Shown here one piece after another: positions 8,675 through 16,359 of a stretch of 64,000 nucleotides of DNA. The notes beneath the pieces were generated by a model. The model did no database searches and was not told the origin of the DNA. It saw only the letters and a list, made by a program, of their open reading frames with translations. The DNA comes from E44-bin32 sp034430595. GTDB taxonomy: Bacteria; Chloroflexota; Anaerolineae; Anaerolineales; E44-bin32. The translations under genes were made by a program, and so were the position numbers. How positions within the stretch are numbered: the first letter of the stretch is position 1; every line of letters starts with the position of its first letter. The stretch spans positions 1 to 64,000 of the forward strand of contig DAOUEL010000002.1 in NCBI GenBank assembly GCA_034430595.1, written 5' to 3'.

Positions 8675-8703
8675 ATTATAGCATGCGGGGTGAGCAGATG
8701 CAA
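8675..8703 (-). promoter_or_regulatory. Sigma70-type promoter of rho
   Basis: On the minus strand TTGCAT (8698-8703) is spaced 17 bases from a perfect TATAAT (8675-8680). Transcription would begin near 8668, giving a leader of about 167 bases. The -35 box is weak, the -10 box perfect. Confidence 0.6.
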
Positions 8704-8717
8704 GCCAAACCCTGTTC

Positions 8718-9614
8718 CTAGCGCTCACCCTTGATTTTCTTGGCCCGTATCAACCTCCGCCCCCGATCGATCAGAAGCAGGTTGAGCAATGCAGCCCAAA
8801 TTGACATCAAGCTCGCTCCCAGTCCAAGGATCCAGGCGGCGGTAGGCAGTTTTGCCTGCAGGCCGGCGAGCTGGTCGGACGCCTGAACCAGTTTTTCTAC
8901 TGCCCGGGACAGCTCTGATCGGAAATCTGACAGACCACTTCCAGTCCGCTCCAGGCTGCGATCTAATCCCTGGAGGTCTGTCTGCAGCCCGCCGGTGGTC
9001 TCGGAGAAGGCATGCAGATCGGTTTCCAATGTCACCAGGGTCGGCCGTAATGGGGCGAGGCCATCTGCAGCCTGGAGCAGCGATGCATCAAGCGGCTGCT
9101 CGGGATCATAGTCCGGGCCACCCAGGAATGGAATACGGGTGAGCAAACGGAGCAGACGGTCAATCGCCGCCGCTCCGTCGCTTGCATAGCGGAGGGAGGC
9201 TTCTGTCTCTTCCAGCGTAGTATCCAATGGGCCAGTGAGGAATTCGGCCAGGTCATCCATGAGAACTCGAGCTGAATCGAGGCTCTCATCAATCGAGGAA
9301 GACAATTCGTGCGCTTGCTGCAGGCTATTGTCAACTCGTTCGAAAATTGGCAGCTGACCTTCGAGCGTCTCGCTAGCTCCCCGCAATGAGCCGGACATGG
9401 CCTGAAGCTCATCGGCAGTGGTTTTGGCAAGCCACTTCAAGCCTGGCGGAATCGATACCAGCAGGATCAGGCTGAACACAACTCCGGTCCAGCCAAAGAT
9501 CAACATCAAGCGTCCGGTGAATGCCGTAAGCCTGTCTTGTGCTCTGGAACGCCAGGGGGTGCCTGGGTCTGGATTCGTCTGGTCACCACTCACATCCGGA
9601 TTCATGTTAGCCAT
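8718..9614 (-). CDS. Hypothetical two-helix membrane protein with long amphipathic extracytoplasmic region
   Basis: I do not recognise this protein of about 298 residues. It has a transmembrane helix near the N-terminus (FGWTGVVFSLILLVSIPPGL) and another near the C-terminus (AAWILGLGASLMSIWAALLNLLL). Between them, about 200 residues are rich in Leu, Glu, Asp, Ser and Thr with heptad-like spacing (SLRYASDGAAAIDRLLRLL, TETDLHAFSETTGGLQ). This suggests an extended helical domain outside the membrane, loosely like DUF948-type or methyl-accepting-protein-like segments. The C-terminus is basic (RGRRLIRAKKIKGER). The gene overlaps or directly follows the glpX stop, with possible starts at 9635 (GTG), 9614 (ATG) and 9605 (ATG), so it is translated from the same mRNA. 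No function is proposed. Confidence 0.7.
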   Translation of the reverse strand: MANMNPDVSGDQTNPDPGTPWRSRAQDRLTAFTGRLMLIFGWTGVVFSLILLVSIPPGLKWLAKTTADELQAMSGSLRGASETLEGQLPIFERVDNSLQQAHELSSSIDESLDSARVLMDDLAEFLTGPLDTTLEETEASLRYASDGAAAIDRLLRLLTRIPFLGGPDYDPEQPLDASLLQAADGLAPLRPTLVTLETDLHAFSETTGGLQTDLQGLDRSLERTGSGLSDFRSELSRAVEKLVQASDQLAGLQAKLPTAAWILGLGASLMSIWAALLNLLLIDRGRRLIRAKKIKGER

Positions 9615-10602
9615 TACGGTCGTAGGGGATCTCACTGACCGCCATCAGTTTTTCCCAGCGATGGGTGGCGATGATTTCGCGCACGGTTCCGGTGCGGCCA
9701 CGCATCACCAGGCTGTGCGTCCGGGCTCCTGAGCCAAAGTACTTCACGCCTTGCAGCAGTTCTCCGTCGGTGATCCCGGTCAACGCGAAGAATACATCAT
9801 CCGTCTTCACCAGGTCATCGATCTCGAGCACCTTCTCCAGGTCGTAGCCCTGCTCGCGTGCCAGCCGGGCTTCTTCGTCATTGCGCGGCCAGAGCCGGCC
9901 TTGAATCTCGCCCCCCATACAGCGCAGCGCACAGGCTGCAAGTACGCCCTCCGGAGTCCCACCGATCCCAACCAGCAAGTCGATTCCGGCATCCGCGTGG
10001 GCAGTCATGATTGCACCAGCCACATCACCGTCACTGATCAAGCGGATGCGAGCCCCGGTCTCACGGACTTTCTGAATAAGTTCCTGGTGCCGGGGGCGCT
10101 CGAGAATGACGACCGTCAGGTCATCGACATCGGCGCCTTTCGCCCGGGCAATCGCTTTCAAGTTGACATCGACCGGTGCGTCAAGATCGATATGCCCCTT
10201 AGCCTGCGGTCCAACCGCGATCTTATACATATATACAATCGGTCCCGGGTTGAACATCGTGCCAGATTCTGCCAGGGCAACCGTGGCAACTGAGTTCGCC
10301 CTGCCTTCGGCGAGCAGTGTGGTACCTTCAACCGGATCGACGGCGATGTCGACTTTTGGCCCTTTGCCGTTCCCGAGCTTCTCACCGTTGAACAGCATCG
10401 GCGCTTCATCCTTCTCACCCTCACCGATCACGATGACACCGTCGATATCGAGCGAATTCAATACCAGACGCATCCCATCAACGGCGGCCTGGTCCCCGGC
10501 CTCCTTCTGACCCCGGCCCATCCAGCGCCCGGCCCCAAGTGCACCGGCCTCCGTCACCCGCACCAGGTCGAGCGCCAGATTGCGGGAAGGTTTTTCCGTC
10601 AT
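9607..10602 (-). CDS. glpX: Fructose-1,6-bisphosphatase class II
   Basis: This 331-residue protein is a class II (GlpX-type) fructose-1,6-bisphosphatase, which removes the 1-phosphate in gluconeogenesis or the Calvin/RuMP cycles. Family motifs are GEGEKDEAPML near residue 60, the metal-binding DPVEGTTLLAEG near 88, LVGIGGTPEGVLAACAL near 210, and a C-terminal region containing GVKYFGSGARTHSLVMRGRTG (split here as GVKYFGSG and ARTHSLVMR). Length is normal. The start ATG at 10602 has GGAGGAATAAAG upstream. It lies between cdsA and an unknown membrane protein in a same-strand run and is probably part of the pyrH-frr-uppS-cdsA transcript. Some class II enzymes also hydrolyse sedoheptulose bisphosphate. 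Confidence 0.95.
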   Translation of the reverse strand: MTEKPSRNLALDLVRVTEAGALGAGRWMGRGQKEAGDQAAVDGMRLVLNSLDIDGVIVIGEGEKDEAPMLFNGEKLGNGKGPKVDIAVDPVEGTTLLAEGRANSVATVALAESGTMFNPGPIVYMYKIAVGPQAKGHIDLDAPVDVNLKAIARAKGADVDDLTVVILERPRHQELIQKVRETGARIRLISDGDVAGAIMTAHADAGIDLLVGIGGTPEGVLAACALRCMGGEIQGRLWPRNDEEARLAREQGYDLEKVLEIDDLVKTDDVFFALTGITDGELLQGVKYFGSGARTHSLVMRGRTGTVREIIATHRWEKLMAVSEIPYDRNG

Positions 10603-10626
10603 CGCTTTATTCCTCCATCCGTAGCT

Positions 10627-11451
10627 TTAAATAATTCCAAGCAGTAATCGAACCGTCAAGTAACCAATCACGCTGGCCCAGAGCCAGGAGTCGATCCGAT
10701 CCAGCGCGCCGCCGTGCCCTGGAAGCAACCGCCCGGTATCCTTGATCCCGAGCTGACGCTTGAACATGCTGATCCCGAGATCACCAATCGGTGCCAGCGT
10801 CCCGATAACGAGTCCGAGCAGCAGGCCGCGTCCCGGATTTATGCTCGAGCTGGTGCCCGCTCCAATTTGCCACAGCAAAGTTAACGCCCAGGAGCCAAGC
10901 GCGCCGCCAAGAATTCCGGCCAGGTACCCTTCAACTGATTTCTTCGGGCTTAAGCGGGGTGCCAGGCGATGTCGACCAAAGCGGTGGCCGGCAAGATAGG
11001 CTGCGCTGTCTGCTATCCAGACCGCCGGCAGTGCGGTCATAAACCACCACAGTCCATCGTCCATCCCCCGCAGCGAGATAAAGTAAGCTCCGATCCAGCC
11101 AACATACACCAACCCGGTTAAGGTCAGCGCGAAATCGGTCCCGGCCAGCGTGGCCCCCCTTTCGTAATCCAGCGTGTGCCAGGCCATTGCCAGCAGGATC
11201 AATATCGCCAGCAGGGTAGCGTCAAACCTGAAACCCCACAGGAAACGGGAGAGCGAGATTGCAGCTACGCCTGCCACCAGCAATGGCAGCGACGGGCGTT
11301 GGCCGGCGTGACGGAATATCAACCCGAATTCAACCACTGCCAGGCAAAGAACCAGTGTGACACCCAGCCCAAACAGCCAGCCGCCGTCCGCGATCACCCA
11401 GGCGATGACCGGCAGGAGCAGCAGCGCAATGGCTACCCGTTCGCGCAGCAT
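10627..11451 (-). CDS. cdsA: Phosphatidate cytidylyltransferase (CDP-diglyceride synthase)
   Basis: This 274-residue integral membrane enzyme makes CDP-diacylglycerol from CTP and phosphatidic acid for phospholipid synthesis. About eight hydrophobic helices are visible. The family signature near the C-terminus is intact: SMFKRQLGIKD followed by LLPGHGGALDRIDS. A longer frame reaches 11544, but the ATG at 11451 begins one base after the uppS stop (TAATATG) and is followed directly by the hydrophobic segment VAIALLLLPVIAWV. The uppS-cdsA order after frr and pyrH is the classic bacterial arrangement. Confidence 0.94.
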   Translation of the reverse strand: MLRERVAIALLLLPVIAWVIADGGWLFGLGVTLVLCLAVVEFGLIFRHAGQRPSLPLLVAGVAAISLSRFLWGFRFDATLLAILILLAMAWHTLDYERGATLAGTDFALTLTGLVYVGWIGAYFISLRGMDDGLWWFMTALPAVWIADSAAYLAGHRFGRHRLAPRLSPKKSVEGYLAGILGGALGSWALTLLWQIGAGTSSSINPGRGLLLGLVIGTLAPIGDLGISMFKRQLGIKDTGRLLPGHGGALDRIDSWLWASVIGYLTVRLLLGII

Positions 11452-11452
11452 A

Positions 11453-12190
11453 TTAACGGGTGGAAACGCGGTCGGATATCTGACCGTAGCGGCGTTCTCT
11501 GTTGGAAAATTCATGCAGTGCCGCGAGCAGCTCTTCTGGGCCAAAATCAGGCCAGAATGTGGATGTTAAATACCATTCGGAGTACGCCCCCTGCCAGATC
11601 AGAAAATTGCTGACCCGCATTTCTCCCGAGGTGCGGATGATCAGGTCAGGGTCAGGACACCCTACAGTGTAGAGATGATCCTCGATCGCTTCTTCAGTCA
11701 CTTCCTCGGGCTTTGTCCCCTCTTTGATCAGCTCGCGAACCGCATGGACCAGTTCATCCCGTCCCCCATAATTCCAGGCGACGTTTAAAACCAGGTTTTT
11801 ATTGTTCTTTGTAAGTTCGATCGCAGCATGCACTTTCTCCTGCAGCCGGGGGCTCAATCGCTCAAGCCGACCGATGTGCCGCAGCTGGACGCCGTTCTTG
11901 TGCAGTTCGGCAAGCTCGCGATCGATGACCTCCTCCAGAATGCCGAGTAGGCCGCGCACCTCTTCCTGGGGACGCTGCCAGTTTTCAGTCGAGAACGCAT
12001 AAATGGTTAAGTATTGAATGCCATATTCAACCGCGGCTTCAAGCACACGCCGCAGATTATCCACTCCAGCTCGGTGGCCGGCCAGGCGTGGCAGACCCCG
12101 AGCGCGAGCCCAGCGTCCGTTTCCATCCATAATGATGGCCACATGGACCGGGATATTATCGGGTAGGTTTTTCGATTCTGAATTTGACAT
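11453..12190 (-). CDS. uppS: Undecaprenyl/polyprenyl diphosphate synthase (cis-prenyltransferase)
   Basis: This 245-residue enzyme elongates farnesyl diphosphate with isopentenyl units in cis configuration to make the lipid carrier for cell-wall sugars. The catalytic motif HVAIIMDGNGRWARARG near residue 14 includes the essential Asp. RTSGEMRVSNFLIWQGAYSE near residue 190 binds the isopentenyl diphosphate and Mg2+, and TSTFWPDF follows. An in-frame start at 12268 exists, but the ATG at 12190 gives the usual length and start context. It sits 19 bases after frr and is coupled to cdsA. Confidence 0.95.
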   Translation of the reverse strand: MSNSESKNLPDNIPVHVAIIMDGNGRWARARGLPRLAGHRAGVDNLRRVLEAAVEYGIQYLTIYAFSTENWQRPQEEVRGLLGILEEVIDRELAELHKNGVQLRHIGRLERLSPRLQEKVHAAIELTKNNKNLVLNVAWNYGGRDELVHAVRELIKEGTKPEEVTEEAIEDHLYTVGCPDPDLIIRTSGEMRVSNFLIWQGAYSEWYLTSTFWPDFGPEELLAALHEFSNRERRYGQISDRVSTR

Positions 12191-12209
12191 AGGTTTTAGG
12201 AATAGGGGG

Positions 12210-12767
12210 TCAGACTTCCATGACCTCGTTTTCCTTACGCTCGGCGATTTCATTGATCTCGTCGACATAGCGATCGGTCAACTTCTGCAGGTCTTCTTCC
12301 CCGCGCTTCAATTCGTCTTCGGAAATGAGTTTTTCGCGCTCGAACTCGCGCATGTCGTTTTGGGTGTCACGCCGTACGTTGCGTACAGCGACCCGGGCTT
12401 CCTCTGCCCGGCTGCGGACGACCCGCACCAGCTCATGCCGACGTTCTTCCGTCAAAGGTGGGATGTTGAGGCGGATGATCTTCCCATCATTGCCGGGAGT
12501 CAGACCAAGGTCGGAGGTCATGATGGCACGCTCGATGTCCTTGATACTGGCTGGATCGAATGGCCTGATGGTGAGCATGCGCGGCTCGGGGGCTGAGATT
12601 GTCGCCAACTGGATAAGCGGGGTCGGTGTGCCGTAATACTCGACCTCCAGCCTCTCCACCAGTGCTGGCGAGGCTCGGCCGGTACGAATGGAGGCCAGGT
12701 CATCTTCCAACACGTGAATTGCGCCGCGCATTCGATTTTCAGCTTCAACTAGGGCATCCTTGACCAT
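12210..12767 (-). CDS. frr: Ribosome recycling factor
   Basis: This 185-residue protein is RRF, which with EF-G splits post-termination ribosomes. Typical segments are IRTGRASPALVERLEVEYYG near residue 28, IRPFDPASIKDIERAI near 73, and the C-terminal helices with RAEEARVAVRNVRRD near 130. Length matches the family norm of 185. The ATG at 12767 is preceded by GAGGAG at good spacing. It lies between pyrH and uppS in the standard order. The 150 bases to pyrH show no clear promoter. Confidence 0.97.
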   Translation of the reverse strand: MVKDALVEAENRMRGAIHVLEDDLASIRTGRASPALVERLEVEYYGTPTPLIQLATISAPEPRMLTIRPFDPASIKDIERAIMTSDLGLTPGNDGKIIRLNIPPLTEERRHELVRVVRSRAEEARVAVRNVRRDTQNDMREFEREKLISEDELKRGEEDLQKLTDRYVDEINEIAERKENEVMEV

Positions 12768-12917
12768 TCTGCAACTCCTCAGACAGGTGCTGAAGCTCTC
12801 AGAATCACCCTTATAGGATAATTCAAAATGGGATATTTTGCGACGAGGCCGTTTGCACCAAGCGGATGAACACCGCTCTCGTGGTCGTAATAGATACGAT
12901 TTGTGGAGCGCTCTTAC

Positions 12918-13634
12918 TTATTCGCTGATCGTCGTACCGACCTGTTCGCCCATCACCGCCCTGGTCAGGCTGCCTTCCTGCCACATGTTCAGCACGAGAA
13001 TTGGCAGTTGATTGTCCATGCAGAGAGAAATGGCAGTGCTGTCCATGACCTCCAGCCTACGGTTGAGCGCGTCGATGTAGCGCAGGTAATCAAAGCGTTT
13101 GGCATCGGGGTTTTTCTCGGGGTCGGAGTCGTACACTCCATCAACCTTCGTTGCCTTGATAACGATATCGGCGTCGATCTCCATCGCACGCAGCGCAGCT
13201 GCTGTATCAGTAGAAAAATATGGATTCCCGGTTCCCCCACCGAGAATGACCACCCGGTCTTTCTCAAGGTGACGGATCGCCCGGCGCCGGATGTAGGGTT
13301 CAGCCACAGCCCGCATCTCGACCGCTGACATGACGCGCGTAACCGCACCAATTCGCTCGAGGGCATCCATCAGGGCCAACGCGTTAATGACCGTTCCAAG
13401 CATGCCCATGTAATCCGCCGTGGCGCGCTCCATGCCGCGTTCGATCCCCTCCCGGCCACGCCACAAGTTACCAGCGCCGATGACGATCGCGACCTGCACG
13501 CCCAGCGAGCGGACTCGGACGACGGTCTCGGCAACTTCCTCAGCCCGATCGGGATTGATGCCAAAGCCGCTCTTCCCGGCCAGAGCCTCGCCGCCTAATT
13601 TGAGCAAGATACGTTTGTAAATCGGTCCCGCCAT
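12918..13634 (-). CDS. pyrH: UMP kinase
   Basis: This 238-residue amino-acid-kinase-fold enzyme phosphorylates UMP to UDP with ATP. Motifs are RILLKLGGEALAG at the N-terminus, IGAGNLWRG near residue 52 for nucleotide binding, DYMGMLGTVINALAL near 73, and FSTDTAAALRAMEIDADIVI near 140. Bacterial UMP kinases are hexameric and regulated by UTP and GTP. The ATG at 13634 follows GAGGACACT. A strong terminator at 13665-13697 separates it from tsf. Transcription must therefore come from read-through or from a promoter I could not find in the 30-base gap. Confidence 0.96.
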   Translation of the reverse strand: MAGPIYKRILLKLGGEALAGKSGFGINPDRAEEVAETVVRVRSLGVQVAIVIGAGNLWRGREGIERGMERATADYMGMLGTVINALALMDALERIGAVTRVMSAVEMRAVAEPYIRRRAIRHLEKDRVVILGGGTGNPYFSTDTAAALRAMEIDADIVIKATKVDGVYDSDPEKNPDAKRFDYLRYIDALNRRLEVMDSTAISLCMDNQLPILVLNMWQEGSLTRAVMGEQVGTTISE

Positions 13635-13664
13635 AGTGTCCTCGCCACCCCGAGTCTAGCCGCG

Positions 13665-13697
13665 ATAAGAAAAACGGGCCAACTCGTCGTTGGCCCG
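13665..13697 (-). terminator. Intrinsic terminator after rpsB-tsf
   Basis: On the minus strand a perfect 9-bp stem CGGGCCAAC/GTTGGCCCG with loop GACGA is followed by TTTTTCTTATC. It begins six bases past the tsf stop and ends the rpsB-tsf transcript. Confidence 0.9.
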
Positions 13698-13702
13698 CAT
13701 GT

Positions 13703-14305
13703 TCACTCCAGCTCTTCGCCGACTTCCCAGCGCTCAAAACGCCGGATGACGACATTTTCGCCGGTACTGGCGATCGTCTCCTTGAGCAGTTCTTCGACGG
13801 TCTTTGCCTCATCCCGGATATACGTCTGACGAAGCAGGACGGTTTCATCGAGGAACTTTTGCAGGCGCCCGTCAACGATCCGATCGAGCACGTTCTCGGG
13901 TTTGCCCTCGTTCTCGGCGAACTTGAGGGCGATCTCACGTTCACGCGTGATCACGTCCTGCGGGACATCATCCTCGGAAACCCACATCGGGGAACTGGCT
14001 GCGATCTGCAAGGCAACTTCATGCGCAAACTCACGGAACCCATCGGTCCGGGCTACGAAATCGGTCTCACAGTTCACTTCGACCATGACACCAACCCGGC
14101 CACCACCGTGGCTGTAGAGATCGAGCATGCCGTTGCGGGCTTCGCGATCGGCACGCTTGGCTGCGGCGGACAGGCCCTTCTCGCGCAGAAGTTTAATCGC
14201 CTGTTCCATGTCGCCGCCGGTTTCTTCGAGCGCCTTTCTGCAATCGAGGACGCCGGCTCCCGTTTGATCGCGTAGTTCCTTAATTTCCTCGGTTGACACA
14301 CCCAT
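13703..14305 (-). CDS. tsf: Translation elongation factor Ts (short form)
   Basis: This 200-residue protein exchanges nucleotide on EF-Tu. The N-terminal UBA-like part with IKELRDQTGAGVLDCRKALEE is followed by the family motif in VGVMVEVNCETDFVART near residue 72. E. coli EF-Ts has about 283 residues. This one lacks much of the second core subdomain, as in the short forms of Thermus and Chloroflexota. It begins two bases after the rpsB stop (TAAGCATG), its ribosome-binding site GAGGACGA lying within the last acidic codons of rpsB. A strong terminator follows. Confidence 0.96.
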   Translation of the reverse strand: MGVSTEEIKELRDQTGAGVLDCRKALEETGGDMEQAIKLLREKGLSAAAKRADREARNGMLDLYSHGGGRVGVMVEVNCETDFVARTDGFREFAHEVALQIAASSPMWVSEDDVPQDVITREREIALKFAENEGKPENVLDRIVDGRLQKFLDETVLLRQTYIRDEAKTVEELLKETIASTGENVVIRRFERWEVGEELE

Positions 14306-14307
14306 GC

Positions 14308-15366
14308 TTAATCGTCCTCGTCCTCATCATCCATGTCATCGTCATTATCGTCATAGTCGTCATCGTCAAAATCTTCATCAAAATCTTCGATTTCTTCGAT
14401 TTCGTCCAGTTCGTCATCCATCTCGGAATCCTCTTCCTCTTCATCAGCGGCTGGTACGGAAGCGGCTGCTGGAGTCGGTTTTTCATCTTCAGGGGCGGCT
14501 TTACTCTCTTCTTCACTCTCGGCAGCTGCTGCTGCGGCCTTGGCTTCACCCTCGCCAAACTCTCCGCTCTGCAGCTTGGCCAATGTTGCCTCACCCAGCA
14601 GTTCCTCGTCACTCATCTCGGCAGCTGCAGCTTCGGCTTCTTCCGCCTCGGTCCCCAGCTCGCGTTCAGGTTCTTCATCCTTGCGCATCGCCTTGCCTTC
14701 CAGCACGGCATCGGCCAGCCGTCCTGTGAGCAGCTTGATGGCACGGATCGCATCATCATTGGACGGGATAACATAATCGATTCCGCTCGGGTCACAGTTG
14801 GTGTCGACCAGGGCAATGACCGGGATCTCCAGCAGGTTAGCCTCGTGAATGGCTGTATTTTCCTGGCGTACGTCGACGACGAATACCGCCTGCGGCAGGC
14901 CGTGCATCTCGCGAATGCCTCCCAGACGGCTATCAAGCTTTTCGATATCTCGCGTCAGGCCTAGCGCTTCCTTTTTCGGGAGTAGGTCGAATTCACCTGT
15001 ATCTCGCCGGTGCTCAAGCGATTCTAGTTCATCAATCCGGCTGCGGATCGTCCGCCAGTTGGTGAGTAAACCACCCAGCCAGCGCAGGTTTACATAGGGC
15101 ATCCCACAGCGCTTGGCCTCAACCTCGATCGTCTCCTGTGCCTGGCGCTTCGTGCCGATGAAGAGCACAGCCCCCCCCTCTGCCACTAGATCACGTACAA
15201 CCGCGTACGCCGTTTCGAGCGCTTCCAAGGTTTGCTGCAGATCGATGATGTGGATGCCGTTGCGCTCAGTGAAGATGTAGGGTTTCATCCTCGGGTTCCA
15301 CTTGCGAGTCCGGTGACCAAAGTGGACGCCCGTTTCGAGCAGGGCTTTCATAGAAATGACGGCCAT
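14308..15366 (-). CDS. rpsB: 30S ribosomal protein S2 with a long acidic C-terminal tail
   Basis: This 352-residue protein contains a normal S2 core in residues 1 to about 235, with LLETGVHFGHRTRKWNPRM near the start, FIGTKRQAQETIEVEAKRC near 70 and LVDTNCDPSGIDYVIPSNDD near 190. About 115 extra residues follow. They pass through an Ala/Glu-rich segment (KAAAAAAESEEESK) and end in a nearly pure Asp/Glu stretch of about 45 residues. S2 proteins are usually 230-260 residues; some lineages carry shorter acidic extensions. The core should join the 30S head-body junction with S1 or its equivalent. The ATG at 15366 follows a perfect GGAGGT. A promoter at 15527-15555 and a leader of about 154 bases precede it. 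Confidence 0.95.
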   Translation of the reverse strand: MAVISMKALLETGVHFGHRTRKWNPRMKPYIFTERNGIHIIDLQQTLEALETAYAVVRDLVAEGGAVLFIGTKRQAQETIEVEAKRCGMPYVNLRWLGGLLTNWRTIRSRIDELESLEHRRDTGEFDLLPKKEALGLTRDIEKLDSRLGGIREMHGLPQAVFVVDVRQENTAIHEANLLEIPVIALVDTNCDPSGIDYVIPSNDDAIRAIKLLTGRLADAVLEGKAMRKDEEPERELGTEAEEAEAAAAEMSDEELLGEATLAKLQSGEFGEGEAKAAAAAAESEEESKAAPEDEKPTPAAASVPAADEEEEDSEMDDELDEIEEIEDFDEDFDDDDYDDNDDDMDDEDEDD

Positions 15367-15520
15367 GTAGACCTCCTTCGCGTTTGTCCTCCGCCACGAT
15401 CATCTCGAATTGGAACCGGCTGGCCGGCCGGCACGCCCAACTCGATCACGTGGCGTGTGTATTTGCCCTCGCAGGGCAGAATTTTTCCCGCCGGATCATC
15501 GTTGCTGCCCGGCGGGAGCG
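15367..15520 (-). promoter_or_regulatory. Long structured 5' leader of rpsB
   Basis: From the inferred start near 15520 the leader runs 154 bases to the rpsB ATG. It contains an 8-bp perfect stem (arms 15509-15516 and 15487-15494) and a smaller GCCC/GGGC stem just after it. rpsB mRNAs in other phyla carry S2-binding autoregulatory leaders, so this may be an equivalent. No match to a known leader class was made by eye. Confidence 0.4.
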
Positions 15521-15526
15521 TTTGAG

Positions 15527-15555
15527 AGTATATCACGCAGTCAGTTATTGGTCAA
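15527..15555 (-). promoter_or_regulatory. Sigma70-type promoter of rpsB-tsf
   Basis: On the minus strand TTGACC (15550-15555) is separated by exactly 17 bases from TATACT (15527-15532). This is one of the best consensus promoters in the window and faces rpsB. It sits just downstream of the thioesterase gene stop. Confidence 0.8.
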
Positions 15556-15580
15556 AGATGGATCTTCCGTACTGAAGCGT

Positions 15581-15985
15581 TCAGGGGACCGGGGGTAATT
15601 TACTCTGAACGCGCTCCATAAAACGACCCTCATCGATGATAAAACGCTCATGGTGGGCACGCCCAATGAGTTCACGCTCATCCCGAATTTCAGCTTGAAA
15701 CACGACTCGCCGGCCCTCAATTTCGATCACGCTCGCCTCAATCTGCACCGTTGCCCCCAGCGGCGTCGGAGCGAGGTGCTCGACCTGGATCATCGTCCCA
15801 ACGGTCGTCTGCCCGGTTGGAAGCAGTGGCTCAATCAATTGCCGGCAGGTGTGTTCGATAAAGGTCACCATGGCGGGAGTGGCATACACCTGCAGTGAGC
15901 CGGATCCTAGATGGGCAGCGACGCGCGCCTCGGTCACCTGCTGTTCGGCATTGATTTTCATCCCGACCTCGATCGTATCGGTCAT
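15581..15985 (-). CDS. FlK-like hotdog-fold acyl-CoA thioesterase
   Basis: This 134-residue protein belongs to the hotdog-fold thioesterase family typified by fluoroacetyl-CoA thioesterase FlK. Thr36 (YATPAM), Glu44 (TFIEH) and His70 (QVEHLAP) match the FlK Thr-Glu-His triad with identical spacing (8 and 26 residues). It should hydrolyse a small acyl-CoA. The family is widespread in organisms with no fluoroacetate, so the real substrate is unknown. The start ATG overlaps the acpS stop (ATGA), so it is translated with acpS. A link to acyl-chain metabolism is plausible but inferred. Confidence 0.85.
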   Translation of the reverse strand: MTDTIEVGMKINAEQQVTEARVAAHLGSGSLQVYATPAMVTFIEHTCRQLIEPLLPTGQTTVGTMIQVEHLAPTPLGATVQIEASVIEIEGRRVVFQAEIRDERELIGRAHHERFIIDEGRFMERVQSKLPPVP

Positions 15986-16359
15986 GATGATGCCGCCTCG
16001 ACGGCGACGGCGATTGCCATCGCATGCTCATGGGTATGGCTTAAGCTGATCGACCAGGATTCAATGCCCAAATCCCCCGCCACCAGCAGTGCATTGCCAT
16101 GGAGATGCAAAACCGGCTGACGAAGCGGGCCATTGATAACCTCGATTTCCTTCCAGCTGATCCGGCCGATGCCTGTTCCCAGCGCTTTAGCCACGGCTTC
16201 CTTGGCTGCAAAACGAGCCGCCAGCGCGGGTGTGTGTCCGGAGGAATCGATCAGTTCCTGCGGTGTGAAGAAACGCTCAAAAAGCCGTTCACCATGGCGC
16301 AGGATAGCCCGGTCAAGCCGGTCCACTTCGACAATATCCACGCCGGAACGAATCCGCAT
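15982..16359 (-). CDS. acpS: Holo-[acyl-carrier-protein] synthase
   Basis: This 125-residue enzyme transfers 4'-phosphopantetheine from CoA to a serine of acyl carrier protein. Signature segments are SGVDIVEVDRLDRAILRHG at the N-terminus with the Mg2+-binding Asp, FFTPQELIDS near residue 36, and AARFAAKEAVAKALGTGIG near 52 with the catalytic Glu and Lys. SISLSHTHEHAMAIAVA lies at the C-terminus. Length is typical. The start shares one base with the stop of the M16 gene upstream (TGATG), and its own stop overlaps the thioesterase start. Confidence 0.96.
   Translation of the reverse strand: MRIRSGVDIVEVDRLDRAILRHGERLFERFFTPQELIDSSGHTPALAARFAAKEAVAKALGTGIGRISWKEIEVINGPLRQPVLHLHGNALLVAGDLGIESWSISLSHTHEHAMAIAVAVEAASS

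Noticed and set aside
14293..14964. Plus-strand frame of 223 residues that looks like a very hydrophobic membrane protein
   Set aside because: It is the antisense of the Asp/Glu-rich end of rpsB. GAC and GAG codons read as Val, Ile, Leu and Phe codons on the other strand, which mimics membrane helices.
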